Positions 42,318 through 54,885 of a stretch of 64,000 bases of DNA are shown in pieces. The position numbers were made by a program, and so were the translations under genes. This DNA is from Bathynomus jamesi (taxonomy: Eukaryota > Arthropoda > Malacostraca > Isopoda > Cirolanidae): the NCBI GenBank assembly GCA_023014485.1, contig JAJOZX010007498.1, forward strand, positions 148,258 through 212,257, written 5' to 3'. The notes beneath the pieces were generated by a model, which had not been told where the DNA came from, made no database searches, and worked only from the letters and a program-made list of their open reading frames with translations. Numbering within the stretch: position 1 is the stretch's first letter; each line of letters opens with the position of its first letter.

Positions 42318-44712
42318 TCTGGCATTTCTTTGCGACTTTCTGAAACCATAAGATGATTTTTTTTTCTCTTAATTTTCTCAATTTTTAATATAAATTATTG
42401 CATTATATATAGTATTCATTGAAATTGTTTAATCTTTGCTTTTCGTTAGTAGGGAATAACTTCCAGTGAATGTTTCCTATGGAAGAATTTACTAGTATTT
42501 CAACATGCCACGTCACCTCCTTTAAAGATGTAAAGGGTCGGATGATGGGTGATTTGTCACTTACATTGCAAAGAGGTCCAGCGTTTTCTCTCGACTTTCT
42601 TGAGGTTTGTTTTTAAAGTGTAAGATTTTTCAATCCAAATATTAAATCGATTCTTAACATTAGGTTTCCAAACATAGTTTATATTAGTATTTAGAAATGT
42701 CTGATATTTTTTTTTTTTTTTTTTTTTTTCGTTTGTAGTTCTATTTCGTGTTATTTCCTCGGAATTGTTTTAATCTTTGGTAGTTATGTTCGGACTCGTA
42801 CTCCAAATTTCTGTTGGTCTTATTTTTTCCAAAGATTTCTTGGCAGCTATTTTTCCATTTGACATTTTGTTTGTCACGATTTTTGTCCTAAAATTCTGTC
42901 GGGACGCCCTTTTTTTTAAGTTTGGCATTTAGCTTTTAGATTTATTATTAGCCACATTCACTCGTCTTCACTTTTCTACTTGCGAGATTTCTCGTTCTCG
43001 CAGACTGTTCACCTTTTGGAGAACAGTCGGATTGAATTTAAAGAACAAAAAAACATTTCGTTTTTTTTGGGGGGGGGGGGGCGACTTGCTGAACTCATAA
43101 GGTGAACTATTTTCATATTTTTCTTAATATTTAAAATTCTATAAGTTTATATTGCAATGTCTAGTATTTAATGAACTTAAATATAAAATTTGCTTTTGAT
43201 CATTAGGAAATAATTTCCAGTGGAAGAATTTACTAGTATTCCAACATGCCACGTCACTTTCTTTAATGATGTAAAGGGTCGGACGGGTCATTCGTCATTT
43301 ACATTGCAAGAAGGATTTCTCTGCATACTAAACACTACAAAGAGCTCGTTTTTTCTCATCGATTTCCTTAAGGTTTGTTTTTTAAAATGCAAGAGTTTTC
43401 AATCCAAATATTAATTTTATTCTTAACATTAGTTTTCAATTCAATACACGAGTTTCATTAGTGTTTATAAATGTCAGGGATTTTTTTTTTTCGTTTATAG
43501 TTCCATTTCCTCTGTTTATTTCCTCGGAATTGTTTGAATCTGAGTTTTTTCGGACTCGTACTCCAAGGTTCTCTTGGAATTTTTTTCTGGAAGTTCTCTT
43601 GGCAGTCTTATTTACAAGGAATTCGTAGCACCTATTTTCTAAATTTGTCATTCATAATAAAAAAAAATCTGTCAGGAATCCCTGGGTTTTTAAATTTGGC
43701 ATTTTTCTTATTCATTATTACACACATTCACTCTTCTTCCCTTCTCTATTTCAGAGATTTCTGGCCGAGTGGGCACCTTTATGAGAACAGCCGGATCAAA
43801 TTTAATGACTGTAATACAACCTTTGGTATGTCCTTATTTGCGACTTACTCAAATCATAAGGGGAGCTATTTTCGTATTTTTTTTCTAAATTTTTAAAATT
43901 TTATAATATATTCTACTACTTATTGAATCGATATTTGCTTTTGATCAATAGGAAATAATTTCCAGCGAATGTATCCTGTGGAAGAATTTACTGGTATTCC
44001 TACAAGCCACGTCATCAAGGATGTAAGAGGTTGGACGGGTCATTTGTCATTTACATTACAAAAACGATTTCCTCTGCATACTAAACACTACAAAGAGTGT
44101 GTTTTTTCCCTCCTCGATTTCCTTAAGGTTTGTTTTTTAAAAATGTAAGTTTTCAATCCAAATTAATTTTATTCGTAACATTCGTTTCCTGCGGAAGAAT
44201 TTACTAGTATTCCAACATGGCACATCACATTCTTCAAAGAAGTAAAGGGTCAGAAGGGCCATTTGTTATTTACATAACAAAGAGCTCCATTTTTTTCTCA
44301 TCGATTTCTTTAAAGTTTATTTTTTAAAGTGTAAGAGTTTTCAATCCAAATATTAATTTTATTCTTAACATTAGTTTATAGAACATGGTTTTTTATAAGT
44401 ATTTATAAATGTCAGGGATTTTTTTCGTTTATAGTTCTAGTTCCTGTGTTTATTTCTTCGGAATTGTCTGTTACGATCGTACTCGCATTCGAAAGTTCTT
44501 GTGGCCAATTTTATTTATTCGAAAGTGTTCTCTTGGCAGTTTTTTCCAAATAATTTTTGGCAGCTGTTTTTCAGAATTTGGCATTTTGTTTGGAATCATG
44601 ATTTCTAATTTAAAATTTTGTCGACGCCCTTTTTTGTTCTAAACTTTGGCGGGATGCCCTTTTTTATGATTGTGTCGGTCGCCTATTTTTAAAAATTACC
44701 ATTTCTGTTTTA
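42318..44712 (+). repeat. Exon-pair tandem array, middle block
   Basis: Contains exon-A-like segments near 42980 and 43755, and exon-B-like segments starting near 42463, 43214, 43961 and (partial, lacking its 5' part) 44190. Reading from VEEFTSIPTCHVTFF in exon B is open in the 43220 copy past FTLQEGF. T runs at 42710-42729 and a G run of 12 at about 43070-43081 suggest slippage. Each unit has intron-like AT-rich spacers. Confidence 0.72.
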
Positions 44713-44720
44713 GAACCAAT

Positions 44721-45931
44721 TAGTGATGTAGGTCACATCCGCATTCGCGGAACATCCGCACATTTTCTCGCATCTGCATCCGCACTTTGGACTGCGGATG
44801 TGGACCTTTGAGATAAAACGTCATTAAGCGGAAATTATCAAATTCTACTATAATAATAGAACTAGTTCATTGTGCGCAAAAGTGATGCAAGCGACAAGAC
44901 GAGAGGCTGTTCTTCTATGAAGTTACTCTCTTGCAACCTACTTAGATCCACGTTACAAAGCTAAGTTATTTTCACCTAGTACATTAGAACGAGTTAAATC
45001 ATCACTTGGCAAAGCAGTTGAAGAGCTTCAATCTCTTGAATCTGTCGCTTCGCCACCCACCAAAAGAATAAAAGTTTCAGTGACAGAACCAACACCTTCA
45101 ACAAGCAAATCTATCGCAGAATCTCTCTGTTTCTTGAGTCAAGCAGCGATGACGAGACCTACGCGATGTCAAAAGATGTAGTAAAAATGATCGAGAGCTA
45201 TCACCAAGAAAAACGCCTGGCTGCATGTGACAATCCTATTAGTTGGTGAAAAACGCAGAATATCTATCCATACTTGAGTAAACTTGCAAGGAAACATTTA
45301 GCACGTCCTCCAACAAGCGTACCAAGCGAGAGATTATTTAGCAGTGCTGGATTAATATATGATGAAAAGAGAAACAGACTGGCAGCAGAAAAGGCAGAAA
45401 AATTAATGTTCCTTAAGCTTAACCTTCCTATAATTAAGTTTGAATATTAAACGATGAACATCTTAGTTTACTTTATTTTAATTACTCATTTATAAATATG
45501 CCTAATAAAACTTTAAACTTAATATAAATAGTTATCAAGCTAATTAAAGATCTCTTTCTATAAGGGTGGAGGTTGGGGAAAGAGGTCGGGTAACACAATT
45601 ATGGTTTCTAATTGTGGCTGAAACTCAACAAAATATAACGAATTTATTTGCAGACGAATTCACTAATTGATTTCTATATTAGTTAGATGCTTGCTATTAT
45701 TTTATATGTTCATGGAAAAGTACAGCAATTATTGTACAATTAATCAATTATACTACATTATAGCTACAGCTCTCTCTATATAATAACTTATTATATACGT
45801 TAAACACAACAAATCTCGAATATATCCTAAAAAATAACGAAAATGTAGACATCCGCATCCGCGGATGTTGAAATCAAACATCCTCATCCGCATCCGCGGA
45901 TGTGAAAAAAATTACATCCGCTACATCACTA
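44721..45931 (+). mobile_element. hAT deletion derivative, copy 2
   Basis: Almost identical to 29-1207, with the same TIRs and target duplication GAACCAAT (44713-44720 and 45932-45939). It has an extra 32 bp near 45867-45900, an added repeat of the CATCCGCATCCGCGGATG end motif. It arose with its flanks by segmental duplication, not by a separate insertion. Confidence 0.92.
44930..45450 (+). pseudogene. hAT transposase C-terminal remnant, copy 2
   Basis: The counterpart of 238-761. The word TTGGTGGAAAAATACG of copy 1 is TTGGTGAAAAACG here, giving a TGA stop plus a frame change, so this copy is more damaged. The dimerisation domain (PSERLFSSAG) remains readable. Confidence 0.85.
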
Positions 45932-46639
45932 GAACCAATGTATGCCACATTCGCTAACCTTCACTTTTCTACTTCAGAGTTTTCTCGCCGAGAGGTCACC
46001 TTTAGGAGAACAGTCGGATCAAATTTAATGACCTTATTCAACCTTTGGCATTTCTTTATTTGAGACTTAGTCAAATTATAAGGTGAGCTATTTTCGCATT
46101 TTTCTAAAATCATTTTTATTTTATAAATGTATATAACAATTTTCCAGTATTGTATTTGATATTTGCTTTTGATCAATAGGAAATAATTTCCAGCGAATTT
46201 TTCCTGTGGAAGAATTTACTAGTATTCCAATATGCTACGTCACATTCTTCAAAGAATTAAAGGGTCAGAAGGGTCATTTGTTATTTACATTAACAATGGA
46301 TTTTCATGCATGCGAAACACTACAAAGAGCTCGTTTTTTCTCATCGATTTCTTTAAGGTTTCTTTTTTAAAGTGTAAGTTTTCTATCCAAATATTAATTT
46401 TTTTCTTAACATTAGTTTTTAAAATATGGTTTTTTATTAGTATTTATAAATGTCATGGATTTTTTCGTTTATAGTTATATTTCCTGTGTTTATTTCTTCG
46501 GAATTGTCTTAGTTACGTTCGTACTCGTTACGTTCGTACTCCAAAGTTCTTGTGGATAATTTCTTTTATTCGAAAGTGTTCTCTTGGCAATTCTTTTTTT
46601 CCGAAAGTTTCCTTGGCAGTCTTTTTTTTTCCAAATATA

Positions 46640-47592
46640 CAGTGTGTCCGTAAAGTCATGTTGGGATTTTAAATAGCTATATTATTGCAACGAAACATGA
46701 TAATGAGATGAAAAAAAGGCAAATTGAAGAACAACTCTAAAAGAATAACTTTATTTAACGTAGTTCGATATGGGCTCCTCTGGTAGCCCTGCAGACATCT
46801 AGGCGGTGATTCAATTCCAGCCACACACGCCCAAGAACACCAGGAGTGACGGATGCGATAGCTTCCGTGATTCGCTCGTGCGAGTGATGAATATCCCTAA
46901 TGGGTACACTGTACACGCTTTGCTTGACGTAACCCCACAAATAAAAGTCCAAAGGTGTCAGGTCCGGAGAGCGTGGAGGCCATGGCTTCCATCCTCCTCT
47001 TCCTATCCATCTCTGTGGAAATTTTTCATTAAGGAATTCTCGAACAACGTTGGCATAGTGCGGAGGAGCACCATCTTGCTGAAAGATGACATTATTGTCA
47101 ATAAATTGGGGTACTGGAAAATGTTCCAACATAGCGAGGTAGTTGTGTGACGTCACAGTGGGTTCCGCGAAGAAAAATGGGCCAATCACTCGATCTCGTG
47201 CTAGAGCACACCACACACTAACTTTCGGGCTATTACGCTCATGTTCAACATAGGCATGTGGACAGCCTAGACTAACTACGAGATAAAGGTTAAGCTTAGC
47301 CTAGACTAACTACAAGATACAACTTTGAGAGTTGTTCTTAAATTTGGCATTGTTTCATCTCATTATCATGTTTCGTTGCAATAATATAGCTATTTAAAAT
47401 CCCACCATGACTGTACGGACACACATCACCGCCTAGATGTCTGCAGGGCTACCAGAGGAGCCCATATCGAACTAGGTTAAATAAAGTTATTCTTTTAGAG
47501 TTGTTCTTCAATTTGCCTTTTTTTCATCTCATTATGTTTCGTTGCAATAATATAGCTATTTAAAATCCCACCATGACTTTACGGACACACTG
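46640..47592 (-). mobile_element. DD41D-type mariner, copy 2, with duplicated end
   Basis: The same element as 1905-2702, but about 165 bp longer. After an internal right terminus (ACGGACACAC at about 47415-47424), a reverse-complement copy of the first ~165 bp of the left end follows, closing with ...GGACACACTG at 47592 and TA. The element thus carries a second, outer right end built from its left end. Confidence 0.85.
46755..47216 (-). pseudogene. DD41D mariner transposase C-terminal half, open frame
   Basis: 153 residues, uninterrupted. Counting from the aspartate of QQDGAPPH to that of SPDLTPLDF gives 41 residues between, the spacing of the DD41D group. Also visible: VIGPFFF, WLELNHRLDVCRATRG. 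The N-terminal half with DNA-binding domain and first catalytic aspartate is absent, so it is not functional despite being open. Confidence 0.88.
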
Positions 47593-48742
47593 TATTTTGG
47601 TAGCTGTTTTTCAGAATTAGGGATTTTGTTTGGAATCATGATTTCTATTTTAAAATTTTGTCGACGCCCTTTTTTTATGATTGTGTCGGTGGCCTATTTT
47701 TTTAAAATTACCATTTCTGTTTTAGAACAAATATATGCCACATTCGCAAACCTTCACTTTTCTACTTCCGAGTTTTCTCGCCGAGAGGTCACCTTTAGGA
47801 GAAGAGTCGGATCAAATTTAATGAACTTATTCAACCTTTGGCATTTCTTTATTTGAGACTTACTCAAATTATAAGGTGAGCTATTTTCGCATTTTTCTAA
47901 AATTTTTATTTTATAAATGTATATAACAATTTTCCAGTATTGTATTTGATATTTGCTTTTGATCAATAGGAAATAATTTCCAGCGAATGTTTCCTGTGGA
48001 AGAATTTACTGGTATTCCTACCAGCCACGTCATTCTTCAAAGATGTAAAGGGTTGGACGTGTCATTTACATTGCAAAGAGGATTACCCCTTCATACTAAA
48101 CACTACAAAGAGCTCCAGTGTTTCCCCTCATCGATTTCCTTAAGGTTTGTTTTTTAAAGTGTAAGAGGTTTCAATCTAAATTAATTTTATTCGTAACATT
48201 CGTTTTTAATACATGGTTTTCAATGTTTACAAATGTCATGGATTTTTTCGTTTAGTTCTTTCCTCTGTTTATTTTCTCGATTGTTTTAATCTTTCCCAGT
48301 TTCGTTCGGACTCTTACTCCAAGGTTTTCTTCAATTTTTTTTTATTCAATTTATAAGGTGAGCTATTTTCGTATTTTTTAAAATTATTGAAATTGTATAA
48401 ATTTATAACTGTTATGGTATTTATTGAATTTATATTTGCTTTTGATCAATAGGAAATAATTTCCAGGGAATGTTTCCTCTGGAAGAATTTACTAGTATTC
48501 CAACATGCCACGTCACATTCTTCAAAGAAATGAAGGGTAATTTTTTTAAATTACAAAGAGGAGTTTCATGCATGCTAAAAACTACAAAGAGTTCGTTTTT
48601 TTTTTCTCATCGATTTCCTTAAGGTTTGTTTTTTAAAGTGGAAGATTTTTTCAATCCAAATTAATTTTATTCTTAACATTCGTTTTTAATACATGGGTTT
48701 TATTAGTATTTATAAATGTCAGGTTTTTTCGTTTATAGTTCT

Positions 48743-49535
48743 ATGAAAAACTATATAGAGCTATGGGTTGATTGCCTGTTACCCTCATCCGTTGGAAATG
48801 TCCAACAGATTTCAGTGGAGAGTGAACGACAAAAGCCCTATATTTTTTCGTTGAGAGTTATGAATATGTAGGTCTTTAAAGGACCTCTTTATATTTAATT
48901 GTTTATGGTAATTTTAGCGTCGGGATTTTAGACGCCTAATATTAGAATGAAAATGAAATTGCCTCACCTTAATTTTGATGGATCTTAGTTTGCTTCGATG
49001 CAGGGCGTTATGATCTTTTTCGGTGTAGGGCCGCCACGATGGAGTTACGCAATGAGTTAACGTCTTGTAATAAATATGGGCTGTCACAATATAGACACTT
49101 CTGGGGATAGGCCTATCCTTATTTTATGTATTAATTTTATTATAAGGAATTCACTCAGAACTTTAGGGAAGACAAAAACACATCCTCCCTGTTTAAAGCG
49201 TTCGCTGTAACATAAACAGCCCTGAGAGCCGTTCCTTTAATATATCTTCATATTTCAGTATAAATTGCTGATTTAGCAAAGGTTGTTAACTCTTTCTCCC
49301 TTGTATTTTGCATGGGTTAGCAAATGGAAAATTTGGCTCACGTGATATAAATGAAGATTTCTCGTGGTTGTACAGACCCGACGCCTACATACGGTTTCTA
49401 TGTATGTATGGCAATCATTTCATTCCCATTAGGCTATGTCGCCAATCCCGAGCCAATTTTGTATAGATATTTAATTCAATTAATTAATAATTTATATTTA
49501 ATTATGAAATAAAGGTATCACATACGATACCATGT
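48743..49535. repeat. Third copy of the 33.9-34.7 kb dispersed repeat
   Basis: No gene. It aligns by eye with 33925-34700, starting at GAAAAACTATATAGAGCTATGG and ending near CATACGATACCATGTTGT. It interrupts the exon-pair array at a TTTATAGTTCTAT word, and array sequence resumes with TCCATAGTTCTTTCC, which suggests insertion or recombination at a shared word. Confidence 0.65.
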
Positions 49536-52500
49536 TGTGGTTTTTCCATAGTTCTTTCCTTTGTGTATTTCCTCTGAATTGTTTTAATCTTTGCCAGTTA
49601 CTTTCGGACTCGCACTCCAAAGTTCTCGTGGCCAATTTTTTTTATTCGAAAGTTTTCTCTTGGCAGTTCTTTTTTTCCGAAAATTTTCCTGCCCGTCTTT
49701 TTTCAAAATATTTCTTGGCAGTTATTTTCCCAAATTTAGCACTTTTCTTTTGGATTCATGACTTCTGCACCAAAAATGTATCGGAACGCCATTTTTTAAA
49801 ATTTTGTCGGGACACGCATTTTTTTAAATTGGGCATTTCTGTTTTAAAATCATCATTTGCCACATTCGGTCATCTTCCCTTTTTCTATTTCAGTTTTTTC
49901 GCCGAGTAGTCACCTTCAGGAGAATAGCCGGATCGAATTTAATGACCTAAATCAACCTTTGGCATTTCTATATTTGCGACTGATTAATTTTAAAATTAGA
50001 TGAATTTATATTGCAATATCTAGTTCTAGTATTTCATGAATTTATGTATAATATTTGGTTTTGCTCAATAGGAAATAATTTCCAGCGAATGTTTCCTGTG
50101 GAAGAACTTACTAGTATTCCAACATTTTACGTCATTCTTTAACGATGTTAAAGGGTCGGACGGGTAATTTGTCATTTACATTGCAAAAAGGATTTCTCTG
50201 CATACTAAAGCACTACGAAGAGCTCGTTTTTTCTCATCGATTTCCTTAAGGTTTGTTTTTTAAAGTGTAAGAGTTTTCAATCCAAATATTAATTTTATTC
50301 TTAACATTAGTTTTTAAAACATGGGTTTTTTTTTATTAGTATTTATAAATGTCGGGTATTTTTTCGTTTATAGTTCTATTTCCTGTGTTTATTTTTCCGG
50401 AATTCTTAATTACGTTCGTACTCGTATTCCAAAGTTCTTGTGGCCAATTTTTTTTATTCGAAAGTGTTATCTTGGCAGTTTTTTCCAAATAATTTTTGGC
50501 AGCTGTTTTTCAGAATTTGGCATATTGTTTGGAATCATGATTTCTATTTTAAATTTTTGTCGACGCCCTTTTTTGTTTTAACCTTTGTCGGGACGCCCTT
50601 TTTTATTATGGTTGTGTCGGTCGCCTATTTTTAAAAATTACCATTTCTGTTTTAGAACCAATATATGCCACATTCGCTAACCTTCACTTTTCTACTTCCG
50701 AGTTTTCTCGCCGAGGGTCACCTTTAGGAGAACAGTCGGATCGAATTTTATGACCTTATTCAACCTTTGGCATTTCTTTATTTGCGACTTACTCAAATTA
50801 TAAGGTGAGCTATTTTCGTATTTTTCTAAACTAATTTTTATTTTGTAAATGTATATAACAATTTCCTAGTATTGTATTTGATATTTGGTTTTGATCAATA
50901 GGAAATAATTTCCAGCGAATGTTTCCTGTGGAAGAATTTACTGGTATTCCTACAAGCCACGTCATTCTTCAAAGATGTAAAGGGTTGGACGTGTCATTTG
51001 TCATTTACATTGCAAAGATGATTTCCCCTGCGTACTAAACACTACAACGAGCTCCAGTGTTTTCCCTCATCGATTTCCTTAAATGAATTTTATTCGTAAC
51101 ATTCGTTTTTCATACATGGTTTTGAATGTTTACAAATGTCATGGATTTTTTTCGTTTATAGTTCTTTACTGTTATTTTCTCGGGATTGTTTTAATCTTTC
51201 CGTTTCGTTCGGACTCTTACTCCAAGGTTTTCTTGAATGTTTTTCCGAAATTTCTCTTGGCAGTCTTTTTTTTTTTACAAAGATTTTTAAAAAAGTCATG
51301 AATCTAGAACAGTGCTAAATTTAAAAAGCAACTGCTACGAAATCTGTCTGGACGCCCTTTTCTAAAAAAATCTGTTAAGACGTCCTGGTTTTTTCTTAAT
51401 TTGACATTAATCTTTTTGATTCATTATTATCCACATACATTCACCTTCCTTTTATTTCCGAGATTTCTCGCAGAGTGGTCAAGTTTTTGAGAACAGTCGG
51501 ATCGAATTTAATGACCTATTTCAACTTTTTGCATTTCTTTATTTGCGACTCATTCAATTGATAAGGTGAGCTATTTTCGTATTTTTTAAATTTTTGAAAT
51601 TTTATAAATTTATATAACAATGTTTTGGTATTTATTGAATTTATATTTGATATTTGCTTTTGATGAATAGGAAATAATTTCCAAGGAATGTTTCCTGTGG
51701 AAGAATTTACTAGTATTCCAACATGCTACGTCACATTCTTCAAAGAAGTAAAGGGTCAGAAGGGTCATTTGTTATTTACATTAACAATGGATTTTCACGC
51801 ATGCGAAACACTACAAAGAGCTCGTTTTTTCTGATCGATTTCCTTAATGTTTCTTTTTTAAACTGTAAGTTTTCTATCCAAATATTAATTTTTTTCTTAA
51901 CATTAGTTTTTAAAACATGGTTTTTTTATTAGTATTTTTAAATGTCGGATTTTTTTCATTTATAGTTCTATTTCCTGTGTTTATTTCTTCGGAATTGTCT
52001 TAGTTACGTTCGTACTCGTTGCGTTCGTACTCGTATTCCAAAGTTCTTGAGGACAATTTCTTTTATTCGAAAGTGTTCTCTTGGCAATTCTTTTTTTCCG
52101 AAAGTTTCCTTGGCAGTATTTTTTTTTCCAAATATATTTTGGCAGCTGTTTTTCAGAATTAGGGATTTCGTTTGGAATCATGATTTCTATTTTAAAATTT
52201 TGTCGACGCCCTTTGTTCTAAACTTTGTCGGGACGCCCTTTTTTTATGATTGTGTCGGTCGCCTATTTTTTTAAAATTACCATTTTTGTTTTAGAACAAA
52301 TATATGCCACATTCGCAAACCTTCATTTTTCTACTTCCGAGTTTTCTCGCCGAGAGGTCACCTTTGGGAGAACAGTCGGATCAAATTTAATGAACTTATT
52401 CAACCTTTGGTATTTCTTTATTTGAGACTTACTCAAATTATAAGGTGAGCTATTTTCGCATTTTTCTAAAATTTTTATTTTATAAATGTATATAACAATT

Positions 52501-54885
52501 TTCCACTATTGTATTTCATATTTGCTTTTGATCAATAGGAAATAATTTCCAGCGAATGTTTCCTGTGGAAGAATTCACTGGTATTCCTACCAGCCACGTC
52601 ATTCTTCAAAGATGTAAAGGGTTGGACTTGTCATTTACATTGCAAAGAGGATTTCCCCTGGATACTAAACACTACAAAGAGCTCCAGTGTTTTCCTTCAT
52701 CGATTTCCTTAAGGTTTGTTTTTTAAAGTGTAAGAGTTTTCAAAACAAATTAATTTTATTCTTAACATTCGTTTCCTGTGGAAGAATTTACTAGTATTCC
52801 AACATGGCACGTCACATTCTTCAAAGAAGTGAAGGGTCATTTGTTATTTACCTAACAAAGAGCTCCATTTTTTCTCTCATCGATTTCCTTAAGGTTTCTT
52901 TTTTAAAGTGTAAGAGTTTTCAATCCAAATATTAATTTGATTTTTAACATTAGTTTTTAAACATGGTTTTTTATTAGTATTTATAAATGTCAGGGAATTT
53001 TTCGTTTATAGTTCTATTTCCTCTGTTTATTTCTTTGGAATTGTCTTAGTTACATTCGTACTCGAATTTAAATTTCTTTTGGCCAATTTTTTTTATTCGA
53101 AAGTGTTCTCTTGGCAGTTTTTCTCCAAATAATTTTTGGCAGCTGTTTTTAAGAATTTGGAATTTTGTTTGGAATCATGATTTCTAATTTAAATTTTTGT
53201 CGACGCCCTGTTTTGTTTTAACCTTTGTCGGGACGCCCTTTTTTATTATGATTGTGTCGGTCGCCTATTTTTAAAAATTACCATTTCTGTTTTAGAACCA
53301 ATATATGCAACATTCGCTAACCTTCACTTTTCTACTTCCGAGTTTTCTCGCCGAGAGGTCACCTTTAGGAGAACAGTCGGATCGAATTTAATGACCTATT
53401 TCGACTTTTGCGATTTGTTCAGTTTTTAAGGTGAGCTATTTTCGTATTTAAATTTTTAAAATTTTAAAAATTTATATAACAATGTAATGGTATTTATTGA
53501 ATTTATATTTGCTTTTGATGAATAGGAAATAATTTCCAAGGAATGTTTCCTGTGAAAGAATTTACTTGTATTCCAACATGGCAGGTCACATTCTTCAAAG
53601 AAGTAAAGGGTCAGAAGGGTCATTTGTTATTTACATTAATAGATTTTCATGCATACGAAACACTACAAAGAGCTCCAGTTTTTTCTCATCGATTTCTTTA
53701 AGATTTCTTTTTTAAAGTAAGTTTTCTATCCAAATATTAATTTTATTCTTAACATTAGTTTTTAAAACATGGTTTTTTATTAGTATTTATAAATGTCAGG
53801 GATTTTTTCGTTTATAGTTCTATTTCCTGTTTATTTCTTCGGAATTGTCTTAGTTACGTTCATACTCGTATTCCAAAGTTCTTGTAGCCAATTTCTTTTT
53901 TTCCGGAAGTTTTCTTGGCAGTCTTTTTTTTTCCAAATATATTTTGGCAGCTGCTTTTCAGAATTAGGGATTTTATTTGGGATCATGATTTCTATTTTAA
54001 ATTTTTGTCGACGCCCTTTTTTGTTTTAACCTTTGTCGGGACGCCCTTTTTTGTTTTAACCTTTGTCGGGACGCCCCTTTTTTATGATTGTGTCCGTCGC
54101 CTATTTTTTTAAAATTACCATTTCTGTTTTAGAACAAATATATGCCACATTCGCAAACCTTCACTTTTCTACTTCCGAGTTTTCTCGCCGAGAGGTCACC
54201 TTTAGGAGAAGAGTCGGATCAAATTTAATGAACTTATTCAACCTTTGGCATTTCTTTATTTGAGACTTACTCAAATTATAAGGTGAGCCATTTTGGCATT
54301 TTTCTAAAATAATTTTTATTTTATAAATGTATATAACAATTTTCCAGTATTGTATTTGATATTTGCTTTTGATCAATAGGAAATAATTTCCAGCGAGTGT
54401 TTCCTGTGGAAGAACTTACTAGTATTCCAACATTTTACGTGACATTCTTTAACGATGTTAAAGGATCGGACGGGTAATTTGTCATTTACATTGCAAAAAG
54501 GATTTCTCTGCATACTAAAGCACTACGAAGAGCTCGTTTTTTCTCATCGATTTCCTTAAGGTTTGTTTTTTTAAAGTGTAAGAGTTTTCAATCCAAATAT
54601 TAATTTTATTCTTAACATTAGTTTCCTGAGGAAGAATTTGCTAGAATTCCAACATGGCACGTCACATTCTTCAAAGAAATAAAGGGTCAGAAGGGTCATT
54701 TGTTATTTACATAAAGAGCTCGTTTTTTCTTATCGATTTCCTTAAGGTTTCTTTTTTAAAGTGTAAGAGTTTTCAATCCAAATATTAATTTTATTCTTAA
54801 CATTAGTTTTTAAAACATGGGTTTTTTTTATTAGTATTTATAAATGTCGGGGATTTTTACGTTTATAGTTCTATTTCCTGTTTAT
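49536..54885 (+). repeat. Exon-pair tandem array, right block
   Basis: Exon-A-like segments near 49885, 50697, 51460, 52337, 53347 and 54177. Exon-B-like segments near 50080, 50910, 51682, 52550, 52775 (partial), 53534, 54391 and 54625 (partial). Unit spacing is mostly 0.75-1.0 kb. Exon A nearly always ends TAAG before GTGAGC, and nearly all copies carry the frame-breaking deletion described at 35755. The block passes into the satellite at a TTTTTCTGATTT word. Confidence 0.75.

Larger units (their letters stand above)
45940..48742 (+). repeat. Exon-pair tandem array, block with DD41D insertion
   Basis: Exon-A-like segments near 45978 and 47775. Exon-B-like segments near 46184, 47980 and 48460. 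It is interrupted by the DD41D element at 46640-47592. The first 1.9 kb is the duplicate of 1208-2970. Confidence 0.72.
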
